Assembly: GCA_963791325.1 (NCBI GenBank)
Contig: CAWBRU010000002.1
Coordinates: 124,001 to 188,000, forward strand
DNA from: JBEVJK01 sp963791325
GTDB lineage: Bacteria; Pseudomonadota; Alphaproteobacteria; Rhizobiales; Rhizobiaceae
Reading direction: 5' to 3'
Length of the DNA stretch: 64,000 nt
Both the position numbers and the translations under genes were made by a program. The notes beneath the pieces were generated by a model. That model saw only the letters and a program-made list of their open reading frames with translations, was not told the origin of the DNA and made no database searches. Shown one piece after another: positions 27,460-36,142 of the stretch; within the stretch, counting starts at the first letter, position 1, and every line of letters starts with the position of its first letter.

Positions 27460-27696
27460 ATGGGGTGGAAGCAATCCTGGCTAGACCTGAACGCGGCCGA
27501 AACAGAGCGGCTTCGCAGACAGAACGAAGACATGCGCTCCGGTCGCTTCGCGCTCTACCATAGGGATGGGCTAACGGGGGCCATGCATGACATCACCGAG
27601 ATGGAGATAGCGCGCAACGACGCCGCAGTAACTGCATTGGGGCGCATCAACAGGCGCCTCCGTACGAAGATCGACGAGGAAGGTGATCAGGACTAG
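27460..27696 (+). CDS. Hypothetical protein, 78 residues
   Basis: ATG 27460 has GGAG 7 bases upstream. The product is charged and helical: WKQSWLDLNAAETERLRRQNEDM, then a short strand region RFALYHRDG and a helical tail. Not recognised. It looks like a real small cytosolic protein by composition and initiation signals. Confidence 0.55.
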   Translation: MGWKQSWLDLNAAETERLRRQNEDMRSGRFALYHRDGLTGAMHDITEMEIARNDAAVTALGRINRRLRTKIDEEGDQD

Positions 27697-28128
27697 GCAG
27701 ATTTCGGGACTACCAGGTGTGGTTAGCGCCTATCCCACGTCCCCATCGTGAGCTAGTTCGAACCCGACGACGCGACCAGATTTGGCCGCTTTCAAGGCAG
27801 CGGGCATGGGAGCGCGGGTCCGGTTGATCGTTCCAGTAAGCCGGAAGGCAGGCGACCGTCTGCCGCCTTGATGTGGGGCAGCAAACGCGAAACGCCGGAG
27901 GTGGCCGCCGAGCCTGCGCTGGACCAACCCGGAGCCCACTTGGGGCTTTCTCACAGCCGCCCGAGCATCTTACGATTCAGACTGACGATCGCCGCGCCGG
28001 CATAATTGCCGTCCTCATTGAGCAGCGCGACCGGCACCTTGCCGCGTCCCACTCTTCGATCAGTGCAGAGGGCGATGGATCTCGACTATGGGACGGCGCG
28101 TCACCATCCTGCAAGCAGCAGGCACCCC
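27697..28128. other. Intergenic region, nothing recognised
   Basis: About 430 bases; overlapping short frames without family signals. Confidence 0.4.
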
Positions 28129-28590
28129 TCACGCCTCGAGCACAAACACCACGATCCAGGCCTGCCATTTCAGGCCGGGGATCCTGAGCAGCACCTGGTC
28201 GAGCCGCTCACCGGCGTTGCGGATGAGCTGGCCGACGCTGCTCGACCGGAACGGGATCGACGCCAAGGTCGACAGGCCGAAGAACTGGGGCTCGCATTTT
28301 GAGAAATATTTGCGCACGATGTCGAAGTCGGACTTCAGCAGCGGATGCTCATCGACCGTGCGCGATTGCGGGGTCCGGCTGCGATAAAGTTTGATCGCCG
28401 GATTGTGGCCCCGCGGTTCGAAGAAGATCGCCTTGCCGCCGGGCCGGAGAACCCGCCGGATCTCCTTGAGCGAGACGTCCAGCGCCAGATGATGCAGGAT
28501 GCCGCTGCCGAATACCAAATCGAAGCTCGCCGTAGGCAGCGTCATGTCTTCAGCATTGTCGACCTCGAAGCCGCTCAAAAGACCGGAATT
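28129..28590 (-). pseudogene. SAM-dependent methyltransferase, C-terminal fragment
   Basis: The frame reads VDNAEDMTLPTASFDLVFGSGILHHL, then EIRRVLRPGGKAIFFEPRGHNP and a long tail ending KWQAWIVVFVLEA. These are motifs after the SAM-binding loop of class I (Methyltransf_11) enzymes. The GxGxG motif I and everything before it are missing. The ORF continues upstream to 28857 through unrelated sequence. Probably a truncated relic. Confidence 0.7.
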
Positions 28591-29207
28591 ACCATCAAAT
28601 CGCTGACCGACGACCTCATCCGCCTGCGCCAGTTGGCGGAGGCGAAGGGGCAGGTGTCGCCGCGTCGGCATGATCGCCAAACTGCACGGTATGGCCGCCA
28701 GAGCCACCAGGAGGCCTAACAGCTCGAGCGCTTCCGTTTGGCCTTCGCTGACGCGCTGAAGGCCTACTCCGGAGCCGCCAGCTACTTTGCCGACATGCCG
28801 GCCGCCGAGTTGCTTCGGATCGGTCAGGAACTGCTGAGGAGGATGTGATGCTGTCACCCTCGTCCCACCAAGTTGCCTGCGCCGTCCTCATCCTAATCTT
28901 CGCCCCGACCTATCGGGCTGGCTTCCGCGGGGCCGGAGCGTCCCGTTGATGAAATCGGCACGGCCCTGGCCCAGCCGATGTGGTGGAACCGACCGACGCG
29001 AGTCGTCATCGTCGGCACCGAGCCGGCGACGGCAGCCTAGGCCACCAGGCGCCGACGCCAGGCTACATGTGCGGCTTTACTCTGTCCGAGCCGGCCCGGC
29101 AAATGTTCCAACCTGCAATGAGGCCTTGGGTGCCCCGTTTTCTGCAAAAAGAGCTGGAGGGTCTCGACTGAAACCTCACGCCCGCGGCGCCGGTCTGTGA
29201 CAGGTAA
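28591..29207. other. Mixed gene fragments
   Basis: Contains plus-strand protein-like pieces with no start, for example KTGITIKSLTDDLIRLRQLAEAKG near 28580-28650, FADALKAYSGAASYFADMP near 28745-28800, and GHQAPTPGYMCGFTLSEPAR near 29040-29100 ending at a stop at ~29171. I cannot name their families. They look like tails of deleted genes. Confidence 0.4.
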
Positions 29208-29600
29208 TCATCCAGGACGGCCGAGTGCGCGATAAACTGAGGCCTGGCTGAGACCAGTCGACTTCATGATCTGCGGGACGGTCATCGTCTCCCGCATGCG
29301 TTTGATCTGCTCGACCTTTTCGGGCGTGGTCTTTGCCCGTCGCCCGAACCTGACTCCTTTGGCCTTGGCCTTGGCGATGCCGTCCATCTGCCGCTCCTTG
29401 CGGATGCTGGTCTCGAACTCGGCGAACACCGCCAGCCTTTGCAGCAGCGCCTTGCCGATTGGCGTGCTTGTGTCGATCACTTGATCCAGCACCTCCAGGG
29501 AGAACACTTCCTTTTCCAGCTGCTCCATGATTCAGCAAGTCGACGGCGGACCTGCCCAGCCGGTCGATTTTGGTCTTGAGCTGACGCGAAGCGCCAGCAC
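29208..29600 (-). pseudogene. Tn3-type serine resolvase, 5'-truncated and frameshifted
   Basis: The main frame (29208-29528) carries VLDQVIDTSTPIGKALLQRLAVFAEFE, RKERQMDGIAKAKAKGVRFGRRAK and the C-terminal helix-turn-helix TVPQIMKSTGLSQASVYRAL. An upstream piece LKTKIDRLGRSAVDLLN in another frame (~29530-29580) is the expected preceding stretch. The catalytic Ser region (YxRVSxxxQ) is absent. A dead resolvase of the Tn3/Hin family marks an old mobile element. Confidence 0.85.
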
Positions 29601-29719
29601 ACTTATCGAGCAATGCTACACCGACGACTTTGTTCGCCGCCCGGGTCCTGAGCAGGCCTGCTCTGGCCGCAGGAACCACAGCGGCGTACTTTGCGCGGCT
29701 GGCGTTGGAGAGATCGTCC

Positions 29720-30091
29720 ATGGTTGAGCAGCATGAAGCCGCCACCGGACCGTCGCGAAAGCAGCAAACGCCGGAGGCGATTGCTGAAAACAGCGAGCTT
29801 CTGGGCAAGCCCCAGGCACTGCGCCATTTCGGCTGGCTGCTGGCCGACATGACAGCCGAAGAAACAATCGCGGCCGCTGCCCGCCAGGAAATTCGCCGGC
29901 TCAAGGAGGCCGGTCTCGCGGACGAAGAGGCGTTCGGTCGAGTACTGCTCAGGCTGACGCTCGAAGGCCCCGGCCTGGTGCCAGCGCTGCTGTGCGGCAC
30001 GCGGGAAAACGACGCGGCGGTCGAGCTTGCACTCACCGAGACGCGGCAGCTGTTCACCCGCGGTCGTCGGCGTCGCTGGGAATTTGGCTGA
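29720..30091 (+). CDS. Hypothetical protein, 123 residues
   Basis: ATG 29720 with GGAGAG about 10 bases upstream. Mostly helical and charged: RHFGWLLADMTAEETIAAAARQEIRRLKEAG, then EEAFGRVLLRLTLEGPGLVPALLCG and a basic end RGRRRRWEFG. No recognised family. It starts divergently from the resolvase relic. Confidence 0.5.
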   Translation: MVEQHEAATGPSRKQQTPEAIAENSELLGKPQALRHFGWLLADMTAEETIAAAARQEIRRLKEAGLADEEAFGRVLLRLTLEGPGLVPALLCGTRENDAAVELALTETRQLFTRGRRRRWEFG

Positions 30092-30437
30092 GCCGCGCTT
30101 CGGCGAATTTCACCGCATACTAATCCTGGTCGGTTGGCCGCAGCGTTAGCATTGGTGCGGCTGCGTGGTTGAGGCGGTGGATTTCGTGTATTTGCCGTTT
30201 CTGGCAGTTAGGGCCCTCACAGCGGGAAAATCGCGCTCAGCGGGCCGCTTATTGCCAAAAAAAGCACGAAAGCGAGGGGGCATACGGTGCGGCGGCGCCT
30301 CGCCAGCAAGAGCATGTCACGAACCAATATCTCCGACATGCGGCCCCCACTCGGCGCAAGGCAACTGTTCCGCCTCCACAAGTGGAAGGCTATGCCGGAA
30401 CTCCCGGCCTTGCCTGGATCGAGGCGGCGAAGCGAGG
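30092..30437. other. Intergenic, nothing recognised
   Basis: About 345 bases downstream of the three-gene micro-operon and the 123-residue gene (convergent 3' ends). No clear terminator hairpin. Confidence 0.4.
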
Positions 30438-30626
30438 TCAGGGGACGTTGAATTCGAGGTCCATCCAGGTCAGCCATTCGCGGAAGTGTGCCAAGACACG
30501 GTCGGCCGCCTCCTCGCTCCAGATGCCATCCTCGTCGGGCTGGAAGCCTAGATTGGCCGCGATCTCATCGAGGTGCATCGTCGCCATCTCGGTAGCTTCG
30601 ATATCGATTTGTTCGGGGGTACGCAT
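30438..30626 (-). CDS. Small hypothetical protein, third gene of micro-operon
   Basis: 62 residues, acidic and helical (PEQIDIEATEMATMHLDEIAANLG, then WSEEAADRVLAHFREWLTW). Its ATG overlaps the stop of the preceding gene in a TGATG arrangement at 30626-30628, a sign of translational coupling. Not recognised. Confidence 0.65.
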   Translation of the reverse strand: MRTPEQIDIEATEMATMHLDEIAANLGFQPDEDGIWSEEAADRVLAHFREWLTWMDLEFNVP

Positions 30627-30832
30627 CAGTCGTCCCCATTCGGGATGACCGCGGTGCCGTCGGCGTTGGGTCTTAGGTAGGTGGAACGCAGGCGCTCGTC
30701 GGCCTCGCCCGGGGTGTCCGAGCCGCAGTACGCCGCCTCGATCAGCTCCTCGCCGCCCTCGAACCAGTCGGCGAGGACCAGGTTGTCGCGGTCTTCGGAG
30801 AGCCGGAGAGTGATTTTGAACCGCATGGTCAT
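30626..30832 (-). CDS. Small hypothetical protein, second gene of micro-operon
   Basis: 68 residues: a beta-strand-like start (MRFKITLRLSEDRDNLVLADWFEGG) followed by EELIEAAYCGSDTPGEADERLRSTYL. The start overlaps the stop of the upstream RHH-like gene (ATGA) and the stop overlaps the next start (TGATG). Function unknown. Confidence 0.65.
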   Translation of the reverse strand: MTMRFKITLRLSEDRDNLVLADWFEGGEELIEAAYCGSDTPGEADERLRSTYLRPNADGTAVIPNGDD

Positions 30833-31002
30833 TGCGCGGTTTCCACCTGGTCGAGTGCGCTGTCGACGAGCATTCGGATCGCTTCCGACCTATTTGGGAT
30901 CGGTCGCTGTTTTGAGCGCCATTCCTCGACCCGCGCCAGCCAGGTATGCAGCACGATAAGCTGAACACGGGCGCTTGGCCCCTCGGTCCGCAGCTTCGGC
31001 AT
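30829..31002 (-). CDS. Ribbon-helix-helix-like small DNA-binding protein, first gene of micro-operon
   Basis: 57 residues, ATG 31002 with GGGAGG about 7 bases upstream. An N-terminal strand-like part (SARVQLIVLH) and a helix with the P-N-R-S-E-A-I-R-x-L pattern (RPIPNRSEAIRMLVDSAL) match the second helix of RHH (CopG/Arc/MetJ) proteins. Such proteins bind DNA as dimers and often autoregulate the operon they head, as in antitoxins and plasmid repressors. The two genes after it overlap it and each other, so it may control them. The RHH reading is an inference from a short motif. Confidence 0.6.
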   Translation of the reverse strand: MPKLRTEGPSARVQLIVLHTWLARVEEWRSKQRPIPNRSEAIRMLVDSALDQVETAQ

Positions 31003-31942
31003 GCAGGAACCTCCCGAAATCGATGTTCATCATACTCGCCTCGACAACATAAGCGTTATACACCCGATTTCAGGATCTCGCAGGAATAGCGACTTATGGC
31101 CAAAGACTACCGGCGAGCGTGGCGGCCCGCGACCGGGTGAAGCCGAGCTGGATCCTGCCGCCGATGGCCAGTGGCATTTCACAGCCGTCGAACTCGCTAT
31201 CACCGCCTTCCCGGGGGTGCGATAATCCGCTGGGGACGCGGAATGGCTGCATGGTGGTGAGGCTTCGCAGACGCGCGAGTGCGTGGCGAGCAGTGCGCAG
31301 ATCTCAGGCGAACTTCTGGATCAAGGAGCCACAAGCCAAATTTGCCGTTCGATCGTCTATTGCCGCATTCTGGCCGATTGCGGACCGGCAGCTTCCAGTC
31401 GTAAAGGCCTCAAGTGGAATTGGGCAATTAACTGCAAACGTTGGCGAACGCTACGTTTCGTTGACGGCAGGGTGCCGGACATCGAGCTCGTTGGAGTAAA
31501 CTTGAGCGATGCAATTCGGTCTTCTAAGTTGCTAACGCACCAAACGACAATGGAGGCCTGCCCTGGCCCTGTTTCGCGATGGCCGCGCTTGTCCCTCGGG
31601 CTTGACCCAGGCACCGGTTGCGGCTTCACTGGCGGCTATTGGCCAGATGGGTGATCCGCCGAGCCTTAAATTTGTGGCTTCGCGTCGGTTCCAGGCCGGC
31701 GGAAGCTACACCAAGCTAGCGACGGTTGTCCGGGGAGTGTCCAAAACCGTCCCGTAAATCCAAGCGGCGGACGCTCCCGACGGTCACTTGCAGGAAGAGG
31801 CTCCCGTACCCAGCACGCACTCAACTGGTCAACCCACGGTGTCGCTACACGTGGACGTCTACCCGCGTCTGATCTAACTAGGCGATGATGCACTCAAGGC
31901 GCGCGCCAGCTCCCCGGGGCGTTGTTGAGCGGGGCATCCCAA
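31003..31942. other. Long region without supported gene upstream of lacI-type gene
   Basis: About 940 bases. Several plus-strand frames (31119-31499, 31283-31654) overlap and have no family signature. This is probably eroded DNA at the edge of the accessory region. Confidence 0.4.
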
Positions 31943-33049
31943 ATGGCGAAGAAGTCTTTGCGGCGAAAATCTACGATTTACGATATCGCCTTGGCTGCCA
32001 AGTCATCGCCGACTGCGGTCAGCTTGGTTCTCAACAACTCCTGGCAGCAGCACCGCATCAAGGCCGAAACCGCGGCGACAATTCTCGATTGGGCCGAACG
32101 GCTGGGCTATGCGGTCAATCTCAAGGCTCGGGGGTTGCGGCTATCTCGGTCGGGATTGGCCGGAATGATTTTGCCGCATTACCGAAATCGTTTCTTTGCC
32201 GGTCTAGCGGAAGCCTTTGAAGCGGAAGCGCGCGCCCGCGGGATGTGCCCGATTGTGGTCAGTACGCATAGAAATCCGGACCACGAACTCAATGTGACGG
32301 AAACGCTCCTGGCGCAGCAGGTCGAATTCCTCTTCATTGCGGGAGTTCGTTGCCCAGACCCACTCAATGAGTTGTGCCGTGCCGCCGCCATACGGTCCAT
32401 CAATGTCGACTTGCCGGGTGCCCGAGCGCCCTCGGTCGTTTCCGATAATTACGGGGGTGCGAGAGCGCTGACCGAAGTCGTGATCAGTAAATTAAGGAAA
32501 CGGAGGAGCGCGACCAACGATCTATTTTTCTTCGGGGGAGTCTATGACGATGACGCGACACGCAGCCGCTTGCTCGGCTTCAACGATGTCCTGGCAGCGC
32601 ACGGGATTGCTCCTGGACCCAGCACTGTCGATTGCTGCGGGTACGCACCAACCAATGCTGCTCAGTCCCTAGCTGCACGGTACGCTGAGCTCGGACATTT
32701 GCCATCGGGCATGTTCATCAACGGGGTGACTGCGCTGGAGGGGGCCTTGCGTTTCACATCGACGTTGGCTCCGCGTGAATTGAAACGGATTGTTGCTGGG
32801 ACCTTCGACTGGGATCCATTCGCCGCACACCTGCCCTTCGACGTCACAATGGTGCGTCAGAATGTCGGGCTCATGATTGCCGAAGGCTTTAAGCTGCTCG
32901 AGAACCATGCTTTAGACCATTTTCCGCTCGTGACGGTGCCAACCAGTTTCGGCAAGACCGGCGAGCATGAAGGCGCACAGGAAGACTGGGATTCTACGCC
33001 CAGTGGCGGCACCGACACCAGACAGAAGGCCAGCAGCATGGATCAGTAA
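31943..33049 (+). CDS. LacI-family transcriptional regulator
   Basis: 368 residues from ATG 31943 (the frame is open to 31922). The N-terminal helix-turn-helix reads STIYDIALAAKSSPTAVSLVLNN with the LacI hinge helix region GYAVNLKARGLRLSRSG. The periplasmic-binding-protein-like effector domain follows (~62-340), with FIAGVRCPDPL, INVDLPGARAPSVVSDNYGGA and GTFDWDPFAAHLPFDVTMV. The C-terminal ~25 residues are low complexity. It should repress the sugar ABC operon that starts 505 bases downstream, responding to a sugar. Confidence 0.92.
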   Translation: MAKKSLRRKSTIYDIALAAKSSPTAVSLVLNNSWQQHRIKAETAATILDWAERLGYAVNLKARGLRLSRSGLAGMILPHYRNRFFAGLAEAFEAEARARGMCPIVVSTHRNPDHELNVTETLLAQQVEFLFIAGVRCPDPLNELCRAAAIRSINVDLPGARAPSVVSDNYGGARALTEVVISKLRKRRSATNDLFFFGGVYDDDATRSRLLGFNDVLAAHGIAPGPSTVDCCGYAPTNAAQSLAARYAELGHLPSGMFINGVTALEGALRFTSTLAPRELKRIVAGTFDWDPFAAHLPFDVTMVRQNVGLMIAEGFKLLENHALDHFPLVTVPTSFGKTGEHEGAQEDWDSTPSGGTDTRQKASSMDQ

Positions 33050-33553
33050 TTACAACGGCGACGCGCGCCCGCCACGTCGCGGTCGCCCAGCTCTCGCGTG
33101 CAACCGGCTCCGAAAGAGTGCATCAATTGCCTTGGTGCATATCAAAGCCGACCGGAAGCTTTTGAGCGGCCGACGGACTGGATAATGCATCGCTCGCAAC
33201 TGGGACGGCAACGTCGAGAACTCCTCGTCTCGCTAGATAGCAGCTTGTATCGTCAATCGGATGGACTCTATACTTCTTTGCATTGGCCTCTGCTTAGCCC
33301 AGCTGGGTCTTTATTGCTCACCTGAGACGACGCTGACAGCCCAGTTGGTGTTCCACAAAAATGCCTTGCTAAATCTATTTAGCAGCCTTGACCGAAAATT
33401 GTCCAAGGTCTCTTATGATGCAGTAAGAGGCACTCTGGGCCCGAGCAGTTCCAGAGCGAAGCGGAGGGTGTCGCTACTCCGTGTGAGCGCACAGGAAAAT
33501 AACCGAGATCTCAAGGTGTTCCAAAACGCGACTGAAATGAAAGGGAGGAAGTA
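33050..33553. other. Regulatory region upstream of the sugar ABC operon
   Basis: About 500 bases with no supported gene. It contains the candidate operator at 33367-33384 and, next to the start at 33554, a GGGAGGAAG ribosome binding site. Confidence 0.55.
33367..33384. promoter_or_regulatory. Candidate LacI-type operator palindrome
   Basis: The 18-base site TGCTAAATCTATTTAGCA has two perfect 8-base inverted arms around a 2-base centre. LacI-family operators are even, dyad-symmetric sites of this size. It lies ~170 bases before the binding-protein gene and downstream of the lacI-type gene. Binding is inferred. Confidence 0.5.
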
Positions 33554-34543
33554 ATGCTAGGAAAAACCATATTTGTTGCTGCATTAAGTGCAGCGCTGTG
33601 TGTCACCGCAATGGATGCACAAGCGAAAGACGTCAAGGTTGGAGTTGTTGTGAAGATCGGCGGCATTCCCTGGTTCAACGCCATGGAAACCGGGATCAAG
33701 GAAAAATCCAAGGAACTCGGCGACGACGGCTTCATGGTGGGGCCGACCAGCGCTGATCCGGCCCTGCAGGTGCGGGCCATCGAGGACCTGATCGCTCAGG
33801 GGGTGAACGCTATCGGGGTGGTGCCAAACGACGCCAATGTTCTGGAGCCGGTGCTGAAGAAAGCGCGCGACGCCGGCATCAAGGTCATTACGCATGAATC
33901 GCCCGATCAAGTGAACGCCGACTGGGACTTCGAAATGGTGTCTTCCGTCGGCTTCGGCGAGGCTCACGCCAAGCTGTTTGCCGAGAAGATGGGCGGCAAG
34001 GGCAAGTATGTCGTCTATGTCGGTTCGCTTACGGTGCCGGCGCATAATGCCTGGGCGGATGCCGCGATTGCCTACCTGAAAAAGAACTATCCCGATATGC
34101 AGATGGTCGGTGACCGTTACGGCGTGGCCGAAAGCGCCGACGACAGCCGCAAGACGGCGCTCGACGTGCTTGCCGCCAATCCCGATCTCGGCGGCTTCCT
34201 GACCTTCGGCAGCCAAGGCCCGATCGGCGCTGGCCGGGCCATCGAGGAGCAGAAGCTGGGCGACAAGGTCGTCCTGGTAGGATCGTTCTCGCCGAGCCAG
34301 GGCAGCGCCATGCTCAAGTCCGGCATCATCGACGGCGGATTCATGTGGAACCCGCTTGAAGCCGGCAAGGTGTTCGTCACCATCGCCGACTATCTGGTCG
34401 GCGGCGGCCAAATCAAAGACGGCATGACCATCGAGGGTCTCGGCGTCGTCCATCCCGACTTCAAGAACGGCACTATCATTGTCGATGCGGTGCAGCCGAT
34501 TACTGTCGACACTGTCGATGGCCTTGCGGCGCTAGGGCTTTAG
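33554..34543 (+). CDS. Periplasmic sugar-binding protein of a CUT2 ABC transporter
   Basis: 329 residues with a signal peptide (1-24, ending DAQA). Mature motifs VGVVVKIGGIPWFNAMETGIKE, RAIEDLIAQGVNAIGVVPND and ALDVLAANPDLGGFLTFGSQGP define a type I periplasmic sugar-binding protein of the ribose/rhamnose/autoinducer-2 group (Peripla_BP_4). The ribosome binding site GGGAGG is 5-10 bases upstream. It delivers sugar to the permeases encoded downstream. The ligand may be a ketose, given the epimerase at the operon end. Confidence 0.94.
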   Translation: MLGKTIFVAALSAALCVTAMDAQAKDVKVGVVVKIGGIPWFNAMETGIKEKSKELGDDGFMVGPTSADPALQVRAIEDLIAQGVNAIGVVPNDANVLEPVLKKARDAGIKVITHESPDQVNADWDFEMVSSVGFGEAHAKLFAEKMGGKGKYVVYVGSLTVPAHNAWADAAIAYLKKNYPDMQMVGDRYGVAESADDSRKTALDVLAANPDLGGFLTFGSQGPIGAGRAIEEQKLGDKVVLVGSFSPSQGSAMLKSGIIDGGFMWNPLEAGKVFVTIADYLVGGGQIKDGMTIEGLGVVHPDFKNGTIIVDAVQPITVDTVDGLAALGL

Positions 34544-34627
34544 AGCGGCGAACTTTGGCTGGCACGCGGGGAGGTTGTGTTGCTTTCCGGCGTGTCAGAT
34601 TTGCCTCGTTTGCCTAAGGCCCCAGCC

Positions 34628-36142
34628 ATGAGCGTTGCCGCGTCCACGACCCAAGACCTGACGCCGGTCCTGTCGCTTCGCAACATAAGCGTCACGTTCG
34701 GCGGCGTTAAAGCGCTTCAGGGCGTCGACTTCGAAGTCCTGCCCGGCGAAGTGCAGTGCATCGCGGGCGAGAATGGCAGTGGCAAGAGCACGCTGATCAA
34801 AGTCATAACCGGTGTCTATCAGCCACTTGCCGGCGCGCAACTTTCCTTCTCAGACAAGTCAGTTGACTCAATGTCTCCCGCCGCGGCGCGCGCCGCTGGC
34901 GTCGAGGTCATCTGGCAAGATCTGGCACTGTTTCCCGAGATGACGGTGGCCGAGAATATTGGCATCCGTACTGTGCTCGGCAGCGCGCCGCGGCTGGTCG
35001 ATCATTCCGGCATGCGCGAAATAGCGCGCAAGCTTCTGGCGCAACTCGGCGCCGAACTCGACCTCGACGCGCCGCTGCGCCGTTTCGCAATAGCCCAGCG
35101 CCAGATCGTCGCCATCGCTCGGGCGCTGGCGGGCGAAGCCAGGATCATCTTCATGGACGAGCCGACGTCGTCGCTGACCCAGACGGAAACGGACCGGTTG
35201 CTTGCCATCGTGCGCACGCTGTCGGCCGAAGGCATGTCCATCGTGTTCGTCAGCCATCGCCTCGCGGAAGTGCTTGAGATATCAAGCCGCGTCACCGTGC
35301 TGCGCGACGGCAAGGTCGTCGGCGTCTATCCGACGGCCGGGATGACGCAATCTCGCCTTACCGAGCTGATGACCGGCAAGACGTTCGACCAGAACGTGCG
35401 CGCCAGGGACCACGCGGCTTCGCCGGTGGTTCTGAGGGTCGATCGCCTGACGCTCGCCGGCGACTACGAAGACGTGTCGCTGACGATACGGCGCGGCGAG
35501 ACGCTCGGCCTGACCGGCTTGCTCGGCGCTGGCCGTACGGAGCTAGCGCTGTCGATCTTTGGCATGATGCGCCCCGATCGTGGTAGCGTCTCGCTCGAGG
35601 GCCGGGTGCTCGACCTGCGCTCCAACCGAGACGCGATCCGCGCTGGCATCGGCTACCTCTCGGAAGATCGCTTGTCGCTCGGCCTCATACAGCCGCAGTC
35701 GATTGCGGACAACGCTGTCATCCCCGTGCTCGACAAGATCCTCGATCGCGGCCTGATCGCATTCGGCAAGAAGGATGCGCTGGTCGCTCACTGGATCGCC
35801 GAGCTGGCGATCAAGATCCGACGGCAGACCGATGCGATCTCGACGCTCTCGGGCGGCAATCAGCAGCGCGTCGCCATCGCCAAATGGCTGGCGGTCGGCC
35901 TCAAGTTGATCATCCTCAATTCGCCGACGGTCGGCGTCGATGTCGGGGCGCGGGCGGGCATTTTTGAAATCGTCGCCAAACTTGCGGCCGAAGGCCTGGC
36001 GATCCTGCTGATCTCCGACGAAGTGCCGGAAGTCTATTTCAATGCCGACCGCATCCTACACATGGCAGCGGGCAAAATCGTTGCCGAATATGATCCGCGC
36101 GCCATCTCATTCAACGCGCTGGAGGCCGCGGTCTATGCCTAG
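34628..36142 (+). CDS. CUT2 sugar ABC transporter ATPase with two nucleotide-binding domains
   Basis: 504 residues from ATG 34628; a GTG/TTG start at 34577/34580 with GGGGAGG before it is an alternative adding ~17 residues. The first ABC domain has Walker A GENGSGKST and Walker B IIFMDEPTSSL. The second shows a degenerate Walker A (GLLGAGRTE), an intact signature LSGGNQQRVAIAKWLA and ILNSPTVGVDVGA, where the Walker B acidic residue is replaced, as usual for the C-terminal half of RbsA/AraG proteins. It powers sugar import. The permease gene overlaps its 3' end by 8 bases. Confidence 0.93.
   Translation: MSVAASTTQDLTPVLSLRNISVTFGGVKALQGVDFEVLPGEVQCIAGENGSGKSTLIKVITGVYQPLAGAQLSFSDKSVDSMSPAAARAAGVEVIWQDLALFPEMTVAENIGIRTVLGSAPRLVDHSGMREIARKLLAQLGAELDLDAPLRRFAIAQRQIVAIARALAGEARIIFMDEPTSSLTQTETDRLLAIVRTLSAEGMSIVFVSHRLAEVLEISSRVTVLRDGKVVGVYPTAGMTQSRLTELMTGKTFDQNVRARDHAASPVVLRVDRLTLAGDYEDVSLTIRRGETLGLTGLLGAGRTELALSIFGMMRPDRGSVSLEGRVLDLRSNRDAIRAGIGYLSEDRLSLGLIQPQSIADNAVIPVLDKILDRGLIAFGKKDALVAHWIAELAIKIRRQTDAISTLSGGNQQRVAIAKWLAVGLKLIILNSPTVGVDVGARAGIFEIVAKLAAEGLAILLISDEVPEVYFNADRILHMAAGKIVAEYDPRAISFNALEAAVYA

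Noticed and set aside
33584..34453. 289-codon minus-strand frame inside the sugar-binding gene
   Set aside because: Shadow of a well-supported periplasmic binding protein.
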